A DNA stretch of 64,000 nt from positions 89,815 to 153,814 of the forward strand of contig NZ_ML133861.1 in the NCBI RefSeq assembly GCF_003994255.1, read 5' to 3'. The translations under genes and the position numbers were made by a program. This DNA comes from Brachybacterium paraconglomeratum (GTDB taxonomy: Bacteria; Actinomycetota; Actinomycetes; Actinomycetales; Dermabacteraceae). Below the pieces are notes generated by a model. It saw nothing but the letters and a program-made list of their open reading frames with translations. It made no database searches and was not told the DNA's origin. This document shows, one piece after another, positions 25,678-34,011 of the stretch (positions are counted from its first letter, which is position 1; every line of letters starts with the position of its first letter).

Positions 25678-26325
25678 ATGACTGACGACTTCACCGAACT
25701 TCCCGACGACGCCCAGGACACCGCCGCCGCGGGTGATGCACCGCGCCGCACCGCGGTCGTCGCCGAGGACGAGAGCCTCATCCGCATGGACATCGTCGAG
25801 ACGCTCACCGAGGCGGGCTTCGACGTGATCGCCGCCGTCGGCGACGGCGAGAGCGCCATCGAGAAGACCCGGGAGCTGCGCCCCGACGTCGTGATCCTCG
25901 ACGTGAAGATGCCGCAGACCGACGGCGTCACCGCCGCCGAGAAGATCGGCGAGGAGAACCTCGCCCCCGTCGTGATGCTCACCGCCTTCTCGCAGTCCGA
26001 GCTGGTCGAGCGGGCCCGCGACGCCGGCGCGATGGCCTACGTCGTCAAGCCCTTCACCCCGGCGGACCTCCTGCCGGCCGTGGAGATCGCGATCTCCCGC
26101 CACCAGCAGATCGTGCAGCTCGAGTCCGAGATCGCGGACCTGGGCGAGCGCTTCGAGACCCGCAAGCGCGTGGACCGCGCCAAGGGACTGCTGCAGACCA
26201 ACATGGGCCTGTCCGAGCCGGATGCCTTCCGCTGGATCCAGAAGACCTCCATGGACCGTCGACTGACCATGCGCGAGGTCGCCGACGCGGTCGTCGACCA
26301 GCTCGGCGGCCAGGGCAAGGACTGA
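25678..26325 (+). CDS. pdtaR: ANTAR-domain response regulator (PdtaR-like)
   Basis: 215 residues from the ATG at 25678; an in-frame ATG at 25609 would add 23 basic residues and fits a leaderless transcript. The receiver domain (about 20-145) has the acidic pocket (AEDESLIRMD), the phospho-acceptor Asp in VVILDVKMPQTDG and the Lys in VVKPFTPADL. A coiled linker leads to the ANTAR RNA-binding domain (about 155-210): KRVDRAKGLLQTNMGLSEPDAFRW. ANTAR regulators act by antitermination or leader RNA binding. It is orthologous in position to mycobacterial Rv1626, near polA. Its kinase (PdtaS) is not in the window. Confidence 0.93.
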   Translation: MTDDFTELPDDAQDTAAAGDAPRRTAVVAEDESLIRMDIVETLTEAGFDVIAAVGDGESAIEKTRELRPDVVILDVKMPQTDGVTAAEKIGEENLAPVVMLTAFSQSELVERARDAGAMAYVVKPFTPADLLPAVEIAISRHQQIVQLESEIADLGERFETRKRVDRAKGLLQTNMGLSEPDAFRWIQKTSMDRRLTMREVADAVVDQLGGQGKD

Positions 26326-26343
26326 GGGCCGGCAGGCACCAAC

Positions 26344-26369
26344 GACCGGCGCGCGGGGGCGCGCCGGTC
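26344..26369 (+). terminator. Stem-loop after pdtaR
   Basis: GACCGGCGCGC (26344-26354), loop GGGG, GCGCGCCGGTC (26359-26369): an 11-bp perfect stem 18 bp after the pdtaR stop and 23 bp before the next start. It probably terminates pdtaR. Because ANTAR proteins act on paired hairpins, I looked for a second hexaloop hairpin nearby and did not find one. Confidence 0.6.
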
Positions 26370-26392
26370 CTGCGGAGGGGGACACCGAGCAG

Positions 26393-27772
26393 ATGAGCAT
26401 CACGCGACGCACGCTCGTGCGCGGACTCGGGGCCGGTGTGCTCGGCGCCGGGGCGCTGAGCGGCTGCAGCCAGGGCGGCGGGATCGGCCGCGGGAGGCGC
26501 CGTCGGCCCACCACCACCGAGCCCACCGCGGGTGACCTCGAGGAGCCCGACCAGCCGCTCGTGATCGGGCAGATCGGCGCCTCCTACGGCCGGATGGCGA
26601 GGTTCGAGGAGGCGATCGCGGTCTCGATCGACGAGGCGAGGGTCGACGTCAACGCCCGCTGGGAGGGTCTGTTCGGCCAGGAGGTCGTGCTCCTGGAGCG
26701 CCACGTCATGGAGGCGCCCGGCGAGGACCTCGCCCCGGTCATCGCCGAGATGGCCGATGCCGGCGCCACCTGTGTGATCACCTCGATCGACGAGGAGTCC
26801 CTGATCGCGGCGATGCCCGCGCTGGTCGAGGCGCAGCTGGCGATCCTCGACGTGCTCACCTCCGGGATGGGCGTCCGCGCGGCCGAGGTGAAGACCTCGA
26901 ACCTGCTGATCCGCCTCGCCCCCAACGACCGCGTGATGGCGGCCCGCTACGCCGAGGAGGCCCTCGGCGGCGGGGGAGGGGAGAAGTCCGGGCCCGCCGG
27001 CACCGTTGCCTATCTCTCCGAGGACACGCTCCAGGGACGCAGCCTCCTGAACGAGATGACGCAGGTGCTGAACCCCTCGAGCGGCCGCGTCGTCAGCCAG
27101 CAGTTCTACGAGGTCGGGAAGATCGGCGACATCGGCGCCCGGGTGAAGGCGGTCCTCGAGTCCCCGCCCGCGCTGCTGGTCGCCAACGGCGGGGCGGAGC
27201 TCGCCCCGTTCCTCTCGGCCCTGCACACCGCGACCCTGGACGAGGGCAAGAGGCCCAGGATCGAGTTCCCGCGGCGGGTGTCGCCGGCGGCGACGATCGA
27301 CTACTCGCAGGAGCCGGTGGCGAAGGATCTCGCCCCCGAGTCGCTGACCGCCGTGACCGGCTACGAGCCGGGCGGCGAGATCACCGTCGGCCACGAGAAC
27401 ATGATGCTCAACCGCAACCCCGAGTTCCTGCGGCGCGGCTACGCCTACTCGCAGCACGGCTACGACGCGCTGGTGATGCTGTGCCTCGCGGCGCAGCACG
27501 CCCTCTCTGTCGAGGGCACCGCCCTCGCCGCGGCCCTGAACGCCGTCCTCACCGGCAGCGAGGAGTGCACCGACTTCGAGGAGTGCCGCCGGGTGATGAC
27601 CACGGCGATGGAGGCGGGGGAGAAGGCCACCGTCACCTACGTCGGCCGGATGGGGAAGGTCGAGCTCGGCGGGCAGTCGGACGCCCGGATCGGGCAGCTG
27701 CGGGAGTACACCTGGAACGAGGCGAACGTGATGCAGCCCGGCACCGCCGGAGGCTTCGAGGCGCCCGAGTGA
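26393..27772 (+). CDS. Orphan substrate-binding lipoprotein (type 1 periplasmic-binding fold)
   Basis: 459 residues with AGGGGGA upstream. The N-terminus has a twin-arginine pair (TRRTLVRG), a hydrophobic stretch and a lipobox LSGC (Cys about 25), then a basic, Thr/Pro-rich linker. The remainder, starting at PLVIGQIGASYG and with segments such as TVAYLSEDTLQGRSLL and DIGARVKAVLESPPALLVANG, reads as a LivJ/AmiC-type ligand-binding fold. No permease or ATPase is nearby, so it may sense rather than import. The ligand is unknown. Its neighbour is an ANTAR regulator. Confidence 0.75.
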   Translation: MSITRRTLVRGLGAGVLGAGALSGCSQGGGIGRGRRRRPTTTEPTAGDLEEPDQPLVIGQIGASYGRMARFEEAIAVSIDEARVDVNARWEGLFGQEVVLLERHVMEAPGEDLAPVIAEMADAGATCVITSIDEESLIAAMPALVEAQLAILDVLTSGMGVRAAEVKTSNLLIRLAPNDRVMAARYAEEALGGGGGEKSGPAGTVAYLSEDTLQGRSLLNEMTQVLNPSSGRVVSQQFYEVGKIGDIGARVKAVLESPPALLVANGGAELAPFLSALHTATLDEGKRPRIEFPRRVSPAATIDYSQEPVAKDLAPESLTAVTGYEPGGEITVGHENMMLNRNPEFLRRGYAYSQHGYDALVMLCLAAQHALSVEGTALAAALNAVLTGSEECTDFEECRRVMTTAMEAGEKATVTYVGRMGKVELGGQSDARIGQLREYTWNEANVMQPGTAGGFEAPE

Positions 27773-27799
27773 GGCGCGCCCGGGCGGCGACGGCGCCGC

Positions 27800-28294
27800 T
27801 CAGCGCGGCGGCAGCAGCTGCGTCGCGACCGTGATCGTGCTCAGCAGGGTCCCGGCCTCGTCGTGGACGTCCACCAGATAGCTCGCGACCTGACGACCGA
27901 GATGGCGCGGGGTGCACGTCGCGGTGACCCAGCCCTCGCGCGCCGAGCGATGGTGCAGGGCGGAGACCGAGGTGCCCACGGCCTGCGCCCCCTCGCCGTG
28001 CACCTCGCGGGCGCGCAGCAGCGCCGCGACCGAGGCGATCGATTCGGCCAGCGCGATCGTCGCCCCGCCGTGAAGCAGCCCGGCCGGCTGGGTGCTGCCC
28101 GCGACCGGCATCCGCATCGTGCCGCCGCTCGGGGAGAGGGTCAGCACCTCCATGCCCAGCCGCTCCACGAGCGTCCCGGCGAAGGACGCCTCGAGCTGGG
28201 CGGCGAGCCGCGCGTCCAGGGGCGCCGGCGCCGCCTCGGTCGCGCCGACAGGGGCGGTGGCGGGGTCTGCGGGGCGGATGCGCTGATCGGACAT
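27800..28294 (-). CDS. PaaI-type hotdog-fold thioesterase
   Basis: 164 residues. After a roughly 30-residue Ala/Pro-rich leader comes a hotdog domain with the PaaI signature QPAGLLHGGATIALAES and a closing strand GWVTATCTPRHLGRQVASYLVDV. Such enzymes hydrolyse acyl-CoA thioesters; the substrate cannot be told. It lies divergent to polA with a 65-bp shared promoter region, a placement also seen in other actinobacteria. The ATG at 28294 is preceded by CAGTCT 7 nt upstream on its strand and has no ribosome site. Confidence 0.88.
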   Translation of the reverse strand: MSDQRIRPADPATAPVGATEAAPAPLDARLAAQLEASFAGTLVERLGMEVLTLSPSGGTMRMPVAGSTQPAGLLHGGATIALAESIASVAALLRAREVHGEGAQAVGTSVSALHHRSAREGWVTATCTPRHLGRQVASYLVDVHDEAGTLLSTITVATQLLPPR

Positions 28295-28359
28295 GCCCCC
28301 GAGACTGCCACAGCCCGCCGGGTGCGCGGAGGCGATCGCGACATGGGAGACTGCTCCTC
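28295..28359. promoter_or_regulatory. Divergent promoter region, thioesterase / polA
   Basis: Reverse strand: CAGTCT (28307-28302), 7 nt, then the thioesterase ATG. Forward strand: GAGACT (28347-28352), 7 nt, then the polA ATG. Neither gene has a Shine-Dalgarno, so both look leaderless. No operator symmetry or SOS box is visible between them. Confidence 0.4.
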
Positions 28360-31071
28360 ATGAGTGCGAGCGACACCGATGACCAGCGCCTCCTTCTGAT
28401 CGACGGCCACGCGATGGCCTTCCGGGCCTTCTTCGCCCTGCCCGCGGACGGTTTCAGCGACGGCCGCGGCCAGGCCACCAACGCCGTCTACGGCTTCACC
28501 CGCATGATCATCAACGTCGTCGCCTCCGAGCGGCCCACCCATCTCGCGGTGGCCTTCGACCTGCCCGGCGGGACCTTCCGCGACCGCATCTACGACCAGT
28601 ACAAGGGCGGCCGCGACGAGACCCCGCAGGCCTTCCACGGCCAGATCGGCCTGATCCAGCAGGTGCTGGACGCGCTCGGCGTGCGCTGGCTGACCTACGA
28701 GGACTACGAGGCCGACGACATCATCGCCACCCTCGCCACGCGCGCGGAGCGGCAGGGCCACGAGGCGCTGATCGTCTCGAGCGACCGCGACGCCATCCAG
28801 CTGGTGGGGGAGAAGGTCACCCTGCTCCAGCCCGTCAAGGGCGTCACCGAGATGCGGCGCATGACCCCCGCCGCCGTCGAGGAGAAGTACGGGATCCCCC
28901 CGGAGCGCTATCCGGACCTCGCCGCGCTCGTCGGCGAAGCGGCGGACAACCTCCCCGGCGTCCCCGGCGTCGGCCCGAAGACCGCCGCGAAGTGGATCGT
29001 GCAGTACGACGGGCTCGAGGGCGTGCTCGCGCACGCCGAGGAGATCAAGGGCAAGGCCGGCCAGTCCCTGCGCGACCACGTCGAGGACGTCGAGCGCAAC
29101 CGGCTGATGAACGCCGCCTTCACCACCCTCGAGCTGCCCGAGGACCCCGGGCACTACGCCCTCGGCGGCGGGGACCGCACCCGCGTGCTCGAGGTGTTCG
29201 ACGACCTCGCCTTCGGCGACACGATCCGCCGCGACCTCCCTGCCGCGCTGCTGGGCGAGGACGTGGCCGAGGAGGCGACCCCCGAGCCCGCGGCCGACGT
29301 GCTGCGCCTGCGCGATGCCGCCTCCCTCACCTCCCTGCTCGGCGAGGAGGACGCCCCGCTCTCCCTCGACCTCGTCGAGGACGTGCGCGGCGGGGCGCTG
29401 CTGGGCCTGGCGACCCCGGAGCAGGCCGGCGCCGCCGCGCTCGGCGCCCTGGACTCCGAGGCCTCCGAGCTGCTCGGCGCGGCCCTCGAGGGCTCCCGGG
29501 AGCTGCGTATCGCGGACGTCCCCGCCCTGCGCGAGCGCCTGGCGGAGAACGGCTACCGGCTCGGGGACGGGGTGCGCGACCTGGCGCTGGAGTCCTTCGT
29601 GCTCCGCCCCGGCGCCCGCAGCTACGACACCGAGGCTCTCGCCGCGGATCTCGCGGGCGCGAGCTTCGAGCCGAAGCCGCGCAAGCCCGCCGAGTCGACC
29701 CTGAAGAAGGAGAGCGCGGAGACCCGCGCCGAGCACGTCGCCCGGGCCGAGGACCGCCTCGCGAGCGCCGTCTCCGCCCTGCACCCGGCCGCCGCGGAGC
29801 TCGCGGACCGGATCGAGGCCGCCCCCTGGGCGCGGAGCATCCTCGATGACCTCGAGCGCCCCCTCCAGCGGGTGCTCGAGACGATGCACACCCGCGGCAT
29901 CGCGATCGACCACGCCGCGCTGCAGTCCCTGCGCGACGAGTTCGAGGGCTTCGTCGCCCAGGCCAAGCGCGAGGCCGGCGAGATCGTGGGGGAGGAGGTC
30001 AACCTCGCCTCCCCGAAGCAGCTGCAGGTGGTGCTCTTCGAGACCCTCGCCCTGCCCACCACGCGCAAGATCTCCTCCGGCCACTCCACCGACGCCGAGT
30101 CCCTCACCGATCTCATGGAGTCCCTCGACCCGGACTCCGCCGGCCACCGCTTCCTCTCCTGGCTGCTGCGCTTCCGCGAGATGAGCAAGCTGACCGGCTA
30201 TCTCGTGGGCCTGGACAAGGAGATGGACACCGGCTCCCGCGTCCACACCACCTTCCAGCAGACCGCCGCCGCGACGGGCCGGCTCGCCTCGACCGAGCCG
30301 AACCTGCAGAACATCCCCGTGCGCACCTCCGAGGGTCAGCGGATCCGCGACGTCTTCGTCGCGGGCGAGGGCTTCGAGTCGCTGATGACCGCGGACTACT
30401 CGCAGATCGAGATGCGCATCATGGCCCACCTCTCCGAGGACGAGGGGCTGATCGAGGCCTTCCGCTCCGGGGAGGACCTCCACAACTTCGTCGCCTCGCG
30501 AGTGTTCGGCGTGAGCCCCGACGCGGTCGATCCGGCCATGCGCTCCAAGACCAAGGCGGTCAGCTACGGCCTCGCCTACGGGCTCTCCGCCTTCGGCCTC
30601 TCCCGCCAGCTGCGGATCTCCCGCGCGGAGGCGACCGCGCTGCGCGACGGCTACTTCGAGCGCTTCGGCGGGGTGCGCGACTACCTCCACCGCAGCGTCG
30701 AGAAGGCCCGGGAGACCGGCTACACCGAGACGATCCTCGGCCGGCGCCGCTACCTCCCGGACCTCACCAGCGACAACCGGCAGCGCCGCGAGAACGCCGA
30801 GCGGGTCGCGCTGAACTCCCCGATCCAGGGCAGTGCCGCGGACCTCATCAAGCTCGCGATGCTCGCCGTCGAGGAGCGGATGCGCGAGGCGGGGCTGCGC
30901 TCGCGCATGCTGCTCCAGGTCCATGACGAGCTCGTGCTCGAGGTCGCCCCCGGCGAGGTCGAGCAGGTGCGGGAGATCGTCGAGGACGGCATGGACTCGG
31001 CCTACGAGCTCTCGGTCCCGCTCGAGGTCGGCATCGGGGTGGGACGCACCTGGCGCGAGGCGGCCCACTGA
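28360..31071 (+). CDS. polA: DNA polymerase I
   Basis: 903 residues in three parts. The N-terminal 5'-3' flap exonuclease (about 1-300) has LLIDGHAMAFRAF, YEADDIIATLA and GVPGVGPKTAAKW. A middle domain (about 310-500) lacks the DEDD acidic residues, so proofreading is presumably lost. The polymerase domain (about 520-903) carries motif A DYSQIEMRIMAH, the O-helix RSKTKAVSYGLAYG and motif C LQVHDELVLEV. It fills gaps and removes primers, and works after UvrABC excision, whose genes are nearby. The start at 28360 is supported by the MSASDTDDQRLLLIDG N-terminus. Confidence 0.97.
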   Translation: MSASDTDDQRLLLIDGHAMAFRAFFALPADGFSDGRGQATNAVYGFTRMIINVVASERPTHLAVAFDLPGGTFRDRIYDQYKGGRDETPQAFHGQIGLIQQVLDALGVRWLTYEDYEADDIIATLATRAERQGHEALIVSSDRDAIQLVGEKVTLLQPVKGVTEMRRMTPAAVEEKYGIPPERYPDLAALVGEAADNLPGVPGVGPKTAAKWIVQYDGLEGVLAHAEEIKGKAGQSLRDHVEDVERNRLMNAAFTTLELPEDPGHYALGGGDRTRVLEVFDDLAFGDTIRRDLPAALLGEDVAEEATPEPAADVLRLRDAASLTSLLGEEDAPLSLDLVEDVRGGALLGLATPEQAGAAALGALDSEASELLGAALEGSRELRIADVPALRERLAENGYRLGDGVRDLALESFVLRPGARSYDTEALAADLAGASFEPKPRKPAESTLKKESAETRAEHVARAEDRLASAVSALHPAAAELADRIEAAPWARSILDDLERPLQRVLETMHTRGIAIDHAALQSLRDEFEGFVAQAKREAGEIVGEEVNLASPKQLQVVLFETLALPTTRKISSGHSTDAESLTDLMESLDPDSAGHRFLSWLLRFREMSKLTGYLVGLDKEMDTGSRVHTTFQQTAAATGRLASTEPNLQNIPVRTSEGQRIRDVFVAGEGFESLMTADYSQIEMRIMAHLSEDEGLIEAFRSGEDLHNFVASRVFGVSPDAVDPAMRSKTKAVSYGLAYGLSAFGLSRQLRISRAEATALRDGYFERFGGVRDYLHRSVEKARETGYTETILGRRRYLPDLTSDNRQRRENAERVALNSPIQGSAADLIKLAMLAVEERMREAGLRSRMLLQVHDELVLEVAPGEVEQVREIVEDGMDSAYELSVPLEVGIGVGRTWREAAH

Positions 31072-31089
31072 GGACTGGTGCCCCCGTCG

Positions 31090-31113
31090 CCGCCCCGTCG
31101 CCGGACGGGGCGG
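31090..31113 (+). terminator. Stem-loop after polA
   Basis: CCGCCCCGTC (31090-31099), loop GCCG, GACGGGGCGG (31104-31113): a perfect 10-bp stem 18 bp after the polA stop, without a T-run. It separates polA from the long rpsA leader. Confidence 0.65.
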
Positions 31114-31176
31114 ACATCACACCGGCGCGCCGCGGAGCGCTCGCCGGAACCCTCGCGCGCCGGGGTGGATCGCTGG

Positions 31177-31182
31177 TAGGCT
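31177..31182 (+). promoter_or_regulatory. Possible -10 of rpsA
   Basis: TAGGCT lies in the 238-bp spacer before rpsA. If used, transcription would begin near 31189 and leave a leader of about 120 nt containing short GC-rich inverted repeats. No matching -35 is clear. A long leader would allow autogenous control as known for E. coli S1, but no specific S1-binding structure is recognised. Confidence 0.3.
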
Positions 31183-31309
31183 GTCGGAGGCTTGTGCGCC
31201 CCGGTGCACGAGCGAACCGCCCTCCCGGCCCGGACCCCTGGTCCCGCCGACGGGCGGAGCACGTCCCCCGACCCTACTCATTTCCTGTCCCGACGGAGTC
31301 CTTACCTAC

Positions 31310-32797
31310 ATGACCGACACCACGACCCCCCAGATCGCCATCAACGACATCGGTGACGCCGACGAGCTCATGGCCGCCATCGATGCCACCATCAAGTACT
31401 TCAACGACGGCGACATCGTCGAAGGCACCGTGGTGAAGGTCGATCACGACGAGGTCCTCCTGGACATCGGCTACAAGACCGAGGGCGTCATCCCCTCGCG
31501 CGAGCTGTCCATCAAGCACGACGTCGACCCGGCCGACGAGGTCGAGGTCGGCGACGAGATCGAGGCCCTCGTCCTCCAGAAGGAGGACAAGGAGGGTCGC
31601 CTGATCCTGTCCAAGAAGCGCGCCCAGTACGAGCGCGCCTGGGGCTCGATCGAGCAGATCAAGGAGGACGAGGGCGTCGTCACCGGTCGCGTCATCGAGG
31701 TCGTCAAGGGCGGCCTCATCGTCGACATCGGCCTGCGTGGCTTCCTCCCGGCCTCCCTCGTGGAGATGCGCCGCGTCCGCGACCTGCAGCCCTACGTCGG
31801 CCAGGAGATCGAGGCGAAGATCATCGAGCTGGACAAGAACCGCAACAACGTGGTCCTGTCCCGCCGCGCCTACCTGGAGGAGACCCAGTCCGCGGTCCGC
31901 TCCGACTTCCTGCAGACCCTCCAGAAGGGCCAGGTCCGCGAGGGCGCCGTGTCCTCGATCGTCAACTTCGGCGCGTTCGTCGACCTCGGCGGCGTCGACG
32001 GCCTGGTGCACGTCTCCGAGCTGTCCTGGAAGCACATCGACCACCCCTCCGAGGTCGTCGAGGTGGGCCAGAAGGTCAAGGTCGAGGTCCTGGACGTCGA
32101 CATGGACCGCGAGCGCGTCTCCCTGTCGCTGAAGGCGACCCAGGAGGACCCCTGGCAGCTCTTCGCCCGCACCCACGCCATCGGCGAGGTCGTGCCCGGC
32201 AAGGTCACCAAGCTCGTCCCCTTCGGCGCGTTCGTCCGCGTCGAGGACGGCATCGAGGGCCTCGTGCACATCTCCGAGCTGGCCCAGCGCCACGTGGATC
32301 TGCCCGAGCAGGTCGTCACCGTCGACCAGGACGTCTTCGTCAAGGTCATCGACATCGACCTCGAGCGTCGCCGGATCTCCCTCTCCCTCAAGCAGGCGAA
32401 CGAGGGCGTGGACCCCGAGGGCGACGACACCACCTTCGATCCCGCGCTCTACGGCATGGCCGCGGAGTACGACGCCAACGGCGAGTACAAGTACCCCGAG
32501 GGCTTCGACCCGGAGACCAACGAGTGGCTCGAGGGCTACGACGCCCAGCGCGAGGAGTGGGAGGCCCAGTACGCGGCCGCCTACGAGCGCTGGACCGCCC
32601 ACAAGGCCCAGGTCGCCGAGGCGATCCGCGCCGACGAGGAGTCCGCGAACGCTCCGGCCGCCGCGTCGACCTCCTCCTCCTCCTCCGAGTCCGCGCCCGT
32701 CGCGCAGTCCTCCTACCAGTCGAGCTCCTCGGACGAGGGCACCCTCGCCTCCGACGAGGCCCTGGCCGCGCTGCGCGCCAAGCTCACCGGCAACTGA
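31310..32797 (+). CDS. rpsA: 30S ribosomal protein S1
   Basis: 495 residues from the ATG at 31310, with CGGAG 9 nt upstream. It has four S1 RNA-binding repeats: about 40-108, 125-190, 210-280 and 295-365. Each has the GxVxxxxxxGxFVDxGxxxGxxxxSE pattern, for example VNFGAFVDLGGVDGLVHVSEL. It has four rather than the six of E. coli, as in other actinobacteria. The C-terminal 125 residues are acidic and aromatic-rich, then a serine run (TSSSSSESAP), and end in SDEALAALRAKLTGN. It helps mRNA binding on the 30S subunit. Confidence 0.97.
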   Translation: MTDTTTPQIAINDIGDADELMAAIDATIKYFNDGDIVEGTVVKVDHDEVLLDIGYKTEGVIPSRELSIKHDVDPADEVEVGDEIEALVLQKEDKEGRLILSKKRAQYERAWGSIEQIKEDEGVVTGRVIEVVKGGLIVDIGLRGFLPASLVEMRRVRDLQPYVGQEIEAKIIELDKNRNNVVLSRRAYLEETQSAVRSDFLQTLQKGQVREGAVSSIVNFGAFVDLGGVDGLVHVSELSWKHIDHPSEVVEVGQKVKVEVLDVDMDRERVSLSLKATQEDPWQLFARTHAIGEVVPGKVTKLVPFGAFVRVEDGIEGLVHISELAQRHVDLPEQVVTVDQDVFVKVIDIDLERRRISLSLKQANEGVDPEGDDTTFDPALYGMAAEYDANGEYKYPEGFDPETNEWLEGYDAQREEWEAQYAAAYERWTAHKAQVAEAIRADEESANAPAAASTSSSSSESAPVAQSSYQSSSSDEGTLASDEALAALRAKLTGN

Positions 32798-32812
32798 TCC
32801 TCGGATCACCGA

Positions 32813-32849
32813 ACGGCCCGGTCCCCGCGACTCGCGGGGGTCGGGCCGT
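32813..32849 (+). terminator. Strong two-part stem-loop after rpsA
   Basis: Outer stem ACGGCCCG/CGGGCCGT (32813-32820 with 32842-32849) stacked on inner stem CCCCGCG/CGCGGGG (32823-32829 with 32833-32839), loop ACT. It starts 16 bp past the rpsA stop. It is the probable rpsA terminator. Confidence 0.7.
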
Positions 32850-32899
32850 CCCCGTTCCCGACCTTCGGGCGTCCCCGATCCGGGAGCATCACGGCAGGG

Positions 32900-32911
32900 C
32901 ACACTAGGGTC
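32900..32911 (+). promoter_or_regulatory. Putative leaderless -10 of the HAD gene
   Basis: CACACT (32900-32905), then 6 nt (AGGGTC), then the ATG at 32912; an alternative hexamer TAGGGT ends 1 nt before the ATG. No ribosome site is present. It fits the xAnnnT-N6/7-start pattern of the window. Confidence 0.35.
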
Positions 32912-33742
32912 ATGACCACTTCTCTCGAGTCTCACCCGATCCACACCTGGCTCACGGACATGGACGGCGTGCTCGTCCACGAGGAGTCCGCGCTGCCCGG
33001 CGCCCCCGAGTTCATCGCGGCACTGCAGCAGTACGGGCGGCCCTTCCTGGTGCTCACCAACAACTCGATCTTCACCCCGCGCGATCTCCGGGCGCGCCTG
33101 GCCCGCAGCGGCATCGACCTCCCCGAGGAGTCGATCTGGACCAGCGCGCTGGCCACCGCCCGCTTCCTCGCCGAGCAGCAGCCCGGCGCCTCCGCCTACG
33201 TGATCGGCGAGGCCGGGCTCACCACCGCCATCCACGACGAGGGCTTCATCCTGGCCGACAGCGACGTCGAGTTCGTGGTGCTCGGGGAGACCCGAACCTA
33301 CTCCTTCGAGTCCATCGCCCGCGCCATCCGGCTGATCAAGGGCGGCGCGAAGTTCATCGCCACGAACCCCGACGTCACCGGGCCCAGCGCCGAGGGCCCG
33401 CTTCCGGCGACCGGCTCCGTCGCCGCGATGATCACGGCCGCGACCGGGATCCATCCGTACTACGTCGGCAAGCCGAACCCGCTGATGATGCGCACCGCCC
33501 TGAACCGCATCGGAGGCCACTCGGAGACCTCGGTGATGATCGGCGACCGGATGGACACGGACGTGAAGTCGGGGCTCGAGGCGGGCATGCGCTCGATCCT
33601 CGTCCTCACCGGCTCCACCGACGTCGACGAGATCGCGCAGTTCCCCTTCCGCCCCACCGCGGTGCTGGACGGCATCGCGGACGTGGTCCCCTTCGTCGAG
33701 CGGCTGACCCCGCACGAGGCAGTCGAGCTCGACGAGGACTGA
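32912..33742 (+). CDS. HAD-IIA family (NagD-like) phosphatase
   Basis: 276 residues. The nucleophile and acid are in TWLTDMDGVLVHEE (Asp16 and Asp18). Motif II is VLTNNS, and the C-terminal metal site is SVMIGDRMDTDVKSGLEAGM. The C2 cap and the KPNPLMM lysine fit the HAD-IIA/NagD subfamily, which hydrolyses small phosphates such as sugar or nucleotide monophosphates. The substrate is unknown. It is a single gene between the rpsA terminator and a 269-bp spacer. Confidence 0.9.
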   Translation: MTTSLESHPIHTWLTDMDGVLVHEESALPGAPEFIAALQQYGRPFLVLTNNSIFTPRDLRARLARSGIDLPEESIWTSALATARFLAEQQPGASAYVIGEAGLTTAIHDEGFILADSDVEFVVLGETRTYSFESIARAIRLIKGGAKFIATNPDVTGPSAEGPLPATGSVAAMITAATGIHPYYVGKPNPLMMRTALNRIGGHSETSVMIGDRMDTDVKSGLEAGMRSILVLTGSTDVDEIAQFPFRPTAVLDGIADVVPFVERLTPHEAVELDED

Positions 33743-34011
33743 CATCACGGGGCCGGCATCGGTGCCCGGACCGGATCGACAGCTGCGGTCCGGCCTGCGC
33801 GGCCCGCTCTGTGAAGATCCGGTGATGCCGTCGTACGGGTTCCGCGAGCCGGACTTGACCCCGGGCGATCGAGCTGGAAAGGTCACGACCAGCCCGCCGG
33901 AGGGTCAAGGAACGGCAAACGCCCAGGGGCAGTGGAGGAGTCCACGTCCCGACCGTCCGGAGGAGCCCGTGGGGACAGATGCTCCCCCGACGCACTCGGA
34001 AGGAGACGACG
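33743..34011 (+). other. Intergenic region before the secreted-protein gene
   Basis: The longest non-coding stretch of the window (269 bp). I see no ORF with matching codon bias. It holds a small hairpin GTGGA-GGAG-TCCAC (33932-33945) and an AAGGAG ribosome site just before 34012. The stretch around 33860-33930 is less GC-rich than its surroundings and probably carries the promoter. No operator is recognised. Confidence 0.4.

Noticed and set aside
26326..26392. ANTAR-target double hairpin downstream of pdtaR
   Set aside because: Only one perfect hairpin with a GGGG tetraloop is present; ANTAR targets need two hexaloop stems with defined loop bases.
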